A stretch of DNA of 5,726 bases from an uncultured Ruminococcus sp. (lineage in GTDB: Bacteria; Bacillota; Clostridia; Oscillospirales; Ruminococcaceae): assembly GCA_947173865.1 (NCBI GenBank), contig CAMWGS010000135.1, forward strand, positions 1 through 5,726, read 5' to 3'. The notes beneath the pieces are model-generated. The model saw only the letters and a list, made by a program, of their open reading frames with translations, was not told the DNA's origin and did no database searches. The position numbers were made by a program, and so were the translations under genes. Position 1 is the stretch's first letter, and each line of letters begins with the position of its first letter. Shown here piece after piece: positions 1 to 4,767 of the stretch.

Positions 1-13
1 AAAATCAGTTATT

Positions 14-60
14 TTATTAATGTTCTCAATGAAACACTTAGTAAAGTATAACATTAATAA
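14..60. repeat. 11-bp perfect inverted repeat overlapping the leftward promoter
   Basis: TTATTAATGTT (14-24) and AACATTAATAA (50-60) are perfect reverse complements separated by 25 bp. The right arm abuts the -10 box and fills part of the promoter spacer, while the left arm lies about 14 nt or more into the expected transcript. Because only one arm would be transcribed from this promoter, the pair makes more sense as two DNA-binding half-sites than as an RNA hairpin. AT-rich sequence makes chance symmetry more likely, so a regulatory role is inference. Confidence 0.45.
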
Positions 61-73
61 TCTTGTTTGTCAA
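45..73 (-). promoter_or_regulatory. Leftward sigma-A type promoter for a gene beyond the left edge
   Basis: Read on the minus strand, TTGACA (68-73) is followed after exactly 17 bp by TATACT (45-50), a near-consensus vegetative promoter. Transcription would start near position 38 and run off the left edge, so the gene it serves is not seen. It lies about 50 nt beyond the asnB stop codon, and no clear terminator separates the two, so asnB read-through could also reach that gene. The call rests on hexamers and spacing only. Confidence 0.6.
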
Positions 74-119
74 TACATTCAGACTAATTTTTATAGGCTT
101 AACCGTGAATATAATTTAA

Positions 120-1937
120 TTAAACAAGTCTTATTTTATAGTGTTTCAACCAGTGGTCAAGCTGAATAAAGAAAGCTATTGTCTGCGGTAAGTTCATAAG
201 CTGACCGTACCATTGAACATGGTTCTCATGACGCAGAAGTTTTTCAAGCTCATCACGTCTGACAATTTCAAACAGAATATTGTCCTTTTCTTCCATAACA
301 GCGGAAAGTCTTTCCGTAACCGCATCAAGAAACGCAGGGTTATGCGTTTTCGGATAAGGACTTTTCTTTCTCCAAAGAACTTTATCGGGCAACCAATCTT
401 TCATTGCCTCACGGAGCAGACCTTTTTCTCTGCCCTGATAGTCCTTGTACTCCCACGGTACATTATAAAGATACTCTGCTATTCTGTAATCACAGAACGG
501 AACACGAACTTCAAGTCCGCTGTACATACTCATACGGTCTTTACGGTCAAGAAGCGTCTGCATGAACCAGTGAAAATTAAGCTGTGTCATTTCTCTCATA
601 CGGTATTCAAGCGGACTGTCTGACGGAAGTTTCATTGCATAGTCGGCAGTATTTCTGTAAGCACCGTATACATATTCTTCGGCATTTATCTTTTCCGCAT
701 AGTAGTCACAAAGAAAATTCTTTCTGTAATCCGTACTCTGAGCCCAAGGAAAGCCGTCTGTCATTCTTATGTCCTTATCCCTGTACCAAGGATAACCGCC
801 GAAAAGTTCGTCGGCACATTCTCCTGACAATGCAACAGTACCGTGCTTTTTTATTTCACGGCAGAATATAAGCAGTGACGCATCAACGTCCGCCATTCCG
901 GGCAGTCCACGTGCTTCCGTTGCATCATAAAGAGCGTTTACAAGTTCAGGCGTGTCAACAACTGTCCAGTGATGATTTGTACCAAGATAATCAACCATAC
1001 ACTGAATGTATTCGGGGTCACTGTTCGGCTGAAAGTGACTTTTCTGAAAATATTTGTCATTATCACGGTAGTCAACCGAAAATGTATCAAGGATTTTACC
1101 CTGTTTTTTCATTTCGGCAGAAGCAACCGAAGAAATCAGACTCGAATCAAGTCCGCCTGAGAGAAAAGTACAAACGGGAACGTCAGAAACAAGCTGACGG
1201 CGTATAGAATCAAGAACAAGCTCCCTGACGTGTTCGGCAGTCTGTTCAAAAGTTTCATGGAGTTCATACGCTTTCAGTCTCCAGTATTCGTGCAGTTCAA
1301 GACCGTTCGGTGTATAGTATCCGCACCAGCCCGGACGCACTTCATTTATTCCTTTTATAACAGCATATGACGGAGTTCGTCCCGGAGCTATAAGGAGCAG
1401 TTCCGCCACACCCTGCTCATCAATTTCGTGAGGTACGTCAGGGTGTTCAAGCAGTGCGGGTATTTCCGAGGAAAAAATAAGCTTGTTTTCATTCATGTAA
1501 TAGAAAAGCGGTTTTACACCTATTCTGTCACGGGCAAGAAAAAGCTTTTTCTGTTTCTGATTGTATACCGCAAATGCAAATATGCCGTTGAATTTATCAA
1601 GACACTTTTCACCCCATTTTATATAGCTTTTAAGTACAACTTCGGTATCCGAATGTGTTTCAAATTCAAAATCTTCTTTAAGTTCACGACGTATTTCGTC
1701 TGTGTTGTAAAGTTCACCGTTATATACAACAGTAAAGTCGCCGAAAGTCATAGGCTGTCTGCCGTTTGGAATATCTATAACGGCAAGTCTCGTATGGATA
1801 AGAGCCGATTCCTTTGTAAGTACAATTCCCCTCTGGTCAGGACCTCTCCTCAGAAGTGCGTGCTGCATATTCTCATATACTTTCATGTCCTCACGCATAT
1901 CTTCCTTAAAGCTTATAGCTCCTGCAATTCCGCACAT
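120..1937 (-). CDS. asnB: Asparagine synthetase B, glutamine-hydrolysing
   Basis: The 605-residue protein makes asparagine from aspartate, ATP and glutamine in the cytoplasm. An N-terminal class II glutaminase domain (about 2-200) begins MCGIAG, with Cys2 exposed as nucleophile after Met removal. It carries RGPD (31-34), the glutamine-binding Arg50, YNGE (72-75) and SDTE (96-99). The synthetase domain (about 230-590) has the ATP pyrophosphatase loop SGGLDSS (260-266), SGECADELFGGY (371-382) and DRMSMYSGLEVRVPF (467-481). It is longer than the 554-residue E. coli AsnB, and a Cys replaces the Gly of the usual SGEGADE motif. The ATG at 1937 is supported by the start requirement for Cys2 and by AAGGAGGT at 1945-1952, seven nt upstream. 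The gene stands alone, divergent from the DJ-1-like gene. No clear terminator hairpin is visible in the 119 nt downstream. Confidence 0.96.
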   Translation of the reverse strand: MCGIAGAISFKEDMREDMKVYENMQHALLRRGPDQRGIVLTKESALIHTRLAVIDIPNGRQPMTFGDFTVVYNGELYNTDEIRRELKEDFEFETHSDTEVVLKSYIKWGEKCLDKFNGIFAFAVYNQKQKKLFLARDRIGVKPLFYYMNENKLIFSSEIPALLEHPDVPHEIDEQGVAELLLIAPGRTPSYAVIKGINEVRPGWCGYYTPNGLELHEYWRLKAYELHETFEQTAEHVRELVLDSIRRQLVSDVPVCTFLSGGLDSSLISSVASAEMKKQGKILDTFSVDYRDNDKYFQKSHFQPNSDPEYIQCMVDYLGTNHHWTVVDTPELVNALYDATEARGLPGMADVDASLLIFCREIKKHGTVALSGECADELFGGYPWYRDKDIRMTDGFPWAQSTDYRKNFLCDYYAEKINAEEYVYGAYRNTADYAMKLPSDSPLEYRMREMTQLNFHWFMQTLLDRKDRMSMYSGLEVRVPFCDYRIAEYLYNVPWEYKDYQGREKGLLREAMKDWLPDKVLWRKKSPYPKTHNPAFLDAVTERLSAVMEEKDNILFEIVRRDELEKLLRHENHVQWYGQLMNLPQTIAFFIQLDHWLKHYKIRLV

Positions 1938-1950
1938 AAAAATAACCTCC

Positions 1951-2000
1951 TTTTGTGGTTTGTATTATTATATGCGATAATACTTTTATATGCCACAAAA
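1951..2000 (-). promoter_or_regulatory. asnB promoter region with nested repeats
   Basis: On the minus strand a TATAAT box lies at 1967-1972, so transcription would start about 20-25 nt before the asnB ATG. No good -35 box is found at 16-18 bp (the best is TGGCAT). The box sits in a cluster of symmetry: TTTTGTGG (1951-1958) mirrors CCACAAAA (1993-2000), GTATTAT (1962-1968) mirrors ATAATAC (1977-1983), and TTATATGC is directly repeated at 1968-1975 and 1986-1993, an 18-bp offset. A weak -35 plus repeats fits a regulated promoter, but the regulator is unknown and AT-richness inflates such matches. Confidence 0.45.
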
Positions 2001-2043
2001 AAAACTGCCCCAAATTAAGACGGACGCTCATAAAGAAGTTTTC

Positions 2044-2082
2044 GCCATAGCACTTATGATTTTCAGTCAAAAGTGCTATGGC
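2044..2082. repeat. 12-bp perfect inverted repeat in the divergent spacer
   Basis: GCCATAGCACTT (2044-2055) and AAGTGCTATGGC (2071-2082) are perfect reverse complements around a 15-nt loop. A further TGA/TCA pairing inside follows one A-A mismatch. It ends seven bp before the -35 box of the DJ-1-like gene. Neither side has a proper T run directly after the stem, and neither neighbouring gene ends here, so it is not a normal terminator for them. It may be an operator, a degraded terminator of a lost gene, or the remains of a small mobile element. Confidence 0.7.
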
Positions 2083-2089
2083 ATTTCCA

Positions 2090-2118
2090 TTGACAATACA
2101 TCGGCTTTGATGTATAAT
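2090..2118 (+). promoter_or_regulatory. Consensus promoter of the DJ-1/PfpI family gene
   Basis: TTGACA (2090-2095) and TATAAT (2113-2118) are both exact consensus hexamers with a 17-bp spacer. Transcription would begin near 2125, giving a leader of about 30 nt before the ATG at 2156. Unregulated, this should be a strong promoter; the palindrome lying over its spacer suggests repression. Confidence 0.88.
2096..2115. promoter_or_regulatory. Candidate operator palindrome inside the DJ-1 gene promoter
   Basis: ATACATC (2096-2102) and GATGTAT (2109-2115) form a perfect 7-bp inverted repeat around a 6-bp centre. It begins immediately after the -35 hexamer and runs into the first three bases of the -10 box. 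A protein bound here would block RNA polymerase, so a dimeric repressor is the natural reading. The spacer is the normal 17 bp, unlike the 19-20 bp typical of MerR-activated promoters. No regulator gene is in the window. Confidence 0.55.
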
Positions 2119-2155
2119 TATTACTAATATAAATCGGAATTCGGAGGCAAAAAAA

Positions 2156-2737
2156 ATGAAGATACTTTTATTCCTTGCAAAAGGCTTTGAAACAATGGAA
2201 GCAAGTGTATTTGTTGATGTTATGGGATGGGCAAGACATGATTATCATTATGATGTTGAAGTAATCACTTGTGGATTCCAAAAAACTGTTATTAGTGCTT
2301 TTGGTGTTCCTGTAACTGTTGATGTATTATTAAAAGATATTTGTGTGGACGAATATGATGCGTTAACTATTCCAGGCGGTTTTGAGGAGTTTGGGTTTTA
2401 TGAAGAAGCCTTTTCCAAAGAATTATCTGATATTATTAATACGTTCAACAGTCAACACAAAATAATTGCAACAGTTTGTGTTGCAGCTCTTGCACTCGCC
2501 TATAGTGGTATTTTAACAGGAAAAAAAGCTACCACTTATCATCTGAATAACGGACAAAGACAGAAACAGCTTGCAGAATATGGTGTAGAAATTGTTAATG
2601 AGCCTGTTGTTAAAACTAATAATATCATTACTTCGTATTGCCCGCAAACTGCACCAGAGGTTGCATTCACTCTTTTAGAAAATCTTATAGGAACAAAAGA
2701 AATGCACAATGTAAAAGCTGCTATGGGTTTTGAGTAA
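2156..2737 (+). CDS. DJ-1/PfpI (ThiJ) family protein
   Basis: The 193-residue protein has the single-domain length of the DJ-1/PfpI superfamily, whose members include glyoxalase/deglycase-like enzymes, proteases and stress proteins; the substrate cannot be named. The KGFETME segment (9-15) places Glu15 where human DJ-1 has Glu18. TIPGG is at 71-75, and the nucleophile-elbow Cys is Cys108 in ATVCVAALALA. The segment after it reads KATTYHLNN, with Tyr128 aligned to DJ-1 His126 and a His next to it, and the Pro common after the elbow is missing. No signal peptide is seen, so it is cytoplasmic. GGAGG (2143-2147) lies eight nt before the ATG, below a consensus promoter. By eye it is AT-richer than asnB, and four of its five Pro codons are CCA/CCT, hinting at a separate origin. 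It appears to be a single-gene unit. Confidence 0.88.
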   Translation: MKILLFLAKGFETMEASVFVDVMGWARHDYHYDVEVITCGFQKTVISAFGVPVTVDVLLKDICVDEYDALTIPGGFEEFGFYEEAFSKELSDIINTFNSQHKIIATVCVAALALAYSGILTGKKATTYHLNNGQRQKQLAEYGVEIVNEPVVKTNNIITSYCPQTAPEVAFTLLENLIGTKEMHNVKAAMGFE

Positions 2738-2780
2738 TGTGCTAAATTCTTATTTATGCGAGTAATCGAATATTAAAAAC

Positions 2781-2818
2781 AAGCCCCGAAGCAGTTATCA
2801 ATAATTGCTCCGAGGCTT
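2781..2818 (-). terminator. Rho-independent terminator of the nadC operon, possibly bidirectional
   Basis: Arms at 2781-2793 and 2806-2818 face each other. Read on the minus strand all 13 positions pair (11 Watson-Crick and two G-U) and the stem is followed by G and five U. This sits 46 nt past the nadC stop. On the plus strand the same two positions become C-A mismatches, but six T follow at 2823-2828 after a four-nt gap, so it may also end the DJ-1-like transcript. Confidence 0.85.
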
Positions 2819-2864
2819 AAACTTTTTTATGAGTATCGAATTAATTCAGGACAGCTATAATAAA

Positions 2865-3704
2865 TCACTTGTTTATTTTCATGGAAATATCAAAGCACTT
2901 TACAGAATGTGTCAAAGCACCGAGTGAAATTATATCAACTCCCGTTTCAGCTACCGAACGGATATTCTCGGCAGTAACATTTCCCGAAGCTTCAAGCAAT
3001 GCACGACCGTCTGTAATCTCAACGGCTTTTTTCATGTCATCATTTGTCATATTGTCGAGCATGATTATTTCAACTTTGTTGTCAAGAGCTTCTTTAAGTT
3101 CGTCAAGTGTACGCACTTCAACTTCAATCTTGACCGTATGACCGATTTTTTCACGGAGTGCGGTAACTGCCGGAGTAATACCGCCGTAAGCATCAATATG
3201 ATTGTCTTTAAGCATAGCCGCATCTGAAAGATTGAATCTGTGGTTTTTTCCTCCGCCGACTGTCACGGAATACTTCTGCAACGCACGCAGACCGGGGAGT
3301 GTCTTTCTTGTATCGGTTACAGATGCCTTTGTACCTGCAACAAGTTCAACGCATTTATTGGTAGCTGTGGCAATTCCCGACATATGCTGTAAAAGGTTCA
3401 GAGCTGTTCTTTCACCCTTTAAAAGCGTAAGAGTACTACCCTCCAGTTCGGCAATAATATCACCTTTCTTAACCTTTGTACCGTCTTTCATAAGTATCTT
3501 AAAATCAACATCACCGCCTGCGAGTTCAAACACACGCTTTGCAACTTCAATTCCGCACATAACACCTGTATCCTTTGCCACATAATATGCGGAGCTTCTG
3601 TGTTCCTCAGGAATAAGATTGTCTGCCGCTGCGTCGATATAATTTATATCTTCCATAAGGGCAGTAGTTATGATATTGTCAATATAGCACTGTAAAAGTT
3701 TCAT
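2865..3704 (-). CDS. nadC: Nicotinate-nucleotide pyrophosphorylase, carboxylating (quinolinate phosphoribosyltransferase)
   Basis: The 279-residue enzyme converts quinolinate and PRPP to nicotinate mononucleotide, CO2 and pyrophosphate in de novo NAD synthesis (EC 2.4.2.19), in the cytoplasm. The N-terminal domain (about 1-105) ends in ERTALN (98-103), and an alpha/beta barrel follows. Expected active-site residues are present: Arg99, Arg133 and Lys134 in DTRKT, His155 and Arg156 in GGGKNHR, Lys166 in LKDNH, Glu196, and Asp217 in MLDNM. They match the Salmonella enzyme with a nearly constant offset of five to six. LEASGNV (238-244) and SLGALTHS (260-267) complete the family pattern, and length is normal. 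AAAGGAAG (3711-3718) lies six nt before the ATG. It is the last gene of the apparent three-gene cluster, 21 nt after the nuclease-like gene, and ends before a strong terminator. nadA and nadB are not in the window. Confidence 0.97.
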   Translation of the reverse strand: MKLLQCYIDNIITTALMEDINYIDAAADNLIPEEHRSSAYYVAKDTGVMCGIEVAKRVFELAGGDVDFKILMKDGTKVKKGDIIAELEGSTLTLLKGERTALNLLQHMSGIATATNKCVELVAGTKASVTDTRKTLPGLRALQKYSVTVGGGKNHRFNLSDAAMLKDNHIDAYGGITPAVTALREKIGHTVKIEVEVRTLDELKEALDNKVEIIMLDNMTNDDMKKAVEITDGRALLEASGNVTAENIRSVAETGVDIISLGALTHSVKCFDISMKINK

Positions 3705-3725
3705 TTTCAGCTTCCTTTCATATTA

Positions 3726-4736
3726 TTATATGTAATTTTTTATATCATCTTCCGATTTCAGAATATACAGTTCCTGATTTCCCGTCTTTTTCCACTGTAT
3801 TGAAAAATCGGATTTCAGTATTTTTATATTTCCGATTTTTCTGTTTGCAGAAGTATATATGTGCAGACGGCAGTAATCGGCAGAATCTTCGGAAATAGCC
3901 GAAAAGTCGGGAATAAGACCTTTAAGGACGTTCTGCAACTTTTCGGATATTGACTGAACGGACTGCATTTCCGTTAATTCATTATTTTCGGAAATAATGT
4001 CAGTTTCATAATCTTCTCTTTCGTCCGCAACTTCCTTTATATTCACACCGAAAACTTTCTGCATAGCCTGCCTTGTTGTTTCACGGTGTTTTTCTATTAT
4101 CTGTGCAGTTATACGGTTTCCTGTTTTTACTTCTGGTCTTGACAGAAAATACTTCACAATCTCGTCGCTCGGATTCATCAAATCCTGTTTCAGTGTTTTT
4201 TCAACAACCGTCGCATACTTCTGAAAAACAGCTTTTGAAATAATGTTCTTGATTTCAAATTCTTCCTTACAGAATTGTTTCACAGACGAAATATATATAG
4301 ACGGGTCATCTTCAAAAATATTGAATGAAAGAAAAGGCTCGTCGTCCATTATATTAGGAACATTCAAATCACTGAAAAACTGGTATATCACTCCGTTTGT
4401 CAGTATAGCTATCCTGCAACGGTTTGTAGAAAAGTACCTGAAAAGCTGACCCTGCTGTTGCTTCTGTAATTTCATTCCTGCTCTTTTGGCTTCTATTATA
4501 ATTATCGGTTCTCCGTCCTTTAATATGGCATAGTCAACCTTTTCGCCCTTTTTAGTAGCAACATCACACGTAAATTCAGGCATAAATTCATTTGTATCAA
4601 AGACATCATACCCCAAAATCGAAAAAAACGGCATTATCAAAGCAGTTTTTGTGGCTTCTTCCGTAAAATCTTCCATCTGCCCCCGTATTCTTTCGATTCT
4701 TGAAAGATAATGCTCAAACTTTTTTTCAAAAGTCAT
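3726..4736 (-). CDS. Standalone HsdR N-terminal-like PD-(D/E)XK domain protein
   Basis: This 336-residue protein (from the ATG at 4736) resembles the N-terminal nuclease domain of type I restriction HsdR subunits, as found in small standalone proteins often annotated as predicted restriction endonucleases. The nuclease-like core covers about 20-150: TEEA near 25-28, Asp68 in GEKVDYAIL, Glu82 and Lys84 in IIIIEAKRAG, and QLFRYF (97-102). These form the D...ExK signature plus the downstream Gln typical of this fold, so the site looks intact. No helicase motifs, methylase or specificity subunit is present here, so it is not a complete type I system. An acidic stretch (about 236-258) leads to a C-terminal region of about 70 residues of unknown role, rich in predicted beta strand. 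It is soluble, with no signal peptide. It lies 31 nt after the peptidase gene and 21 nt before nadC. Whether it cuts DNA is unknown. Confidence 0.82.
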   Translation of the reverse strand: MTFEKKFEHYLSRIERIRGQMEDFTEEATKTALIMPFFSILGYDVFDTNEFMPEFTCDVATKKGEKVDYAILKDGEPIIIIEAKRAGMKLQKQQQGQLFRYFSTNRCRIAILTNGVIYQFFSDLNVPNIMDDEPFLSFNIFEDDPSIYISSVKQFCKEEFEIKNIISKAVFQKYATVVEKTLKQDLMNPSDEIVKYFLSRPEVKTGNRITAQIIEKHRETTRQAMQKVFGVNIKEVADEREDYETDIISENNELTEMQSVQSISEKLQNVLKGLIPDFSAISEDSADYCRLHIYTSANRKIGNIKILKSDFSIQWKKTGNQELYILKSEDDIKNYI

Positions 4737-4742
4737 GGTCAA

Positions 4743-4750
4743 CCCCCTTT
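4743..4750 (-). promoter_or_regulatory. Ribosome binding site that fixes the nuclease-like gene start
   Basis: AAAGGGGG reads on the minus strand here, six nt before the ATG at 4736. An in-frame TTG at 4742 directly abuts the site with no spacing, so it cannot be used well. The ATG, giving a protein two residues shorter, is preferred. Confidence 0.8.
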
Positions 4751-4767
4751 ATTTTTATCAAAACATC

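Noticed and set aside
213..1207. Several plus-strand open frames inside asnB
   Set aside because: They are antisense shadows of a well-conserved enzyme, with no recognisable domains or start signals.
1938..1966. Riboswitch or T-box leader for asnB
   Set aside because: The predicted leader from the -10 box is only about 20-25 nt, too short for such an element, and no T-box core sequence is seen upstream.
1428..2018. Plus-strand open frame of 196 codons overlapping the 5' end of asnB and its promoter
   Set aside because: It is the complement of a clearly coding asnB frame, its product is low-complexity and Phe/Tyr/Lys-rich with no family pattern, and no ribosome binding site supports it.
2001..2030. 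Insertion-sequence terminal repeat (IS66-like) on the minus strand
   Set aside because: The resemblance is from memory and partial; there is no second end, target duplication or transposase fragment, so it is kept only as a possibility under the hairpin finding.
2044..2082. Hairpin read as a rho-independent terminator
   Set aside because: No T run directly follows the stem on either strand, and both flanking genes begin rather than end at this spacer.
2869..3585. Two plus-strand open frames inside nadC
   Set aside because: They are Ser/Val/Ile-rich antisense shadows of nadC, without ribosome binding sites or recognisable motifs.
3726..4736. Complete type I restriction system
   Set aside because: Only the N-terminal nuclease-like domain is present; helicase motifs, HsdM and HsdS are absent.
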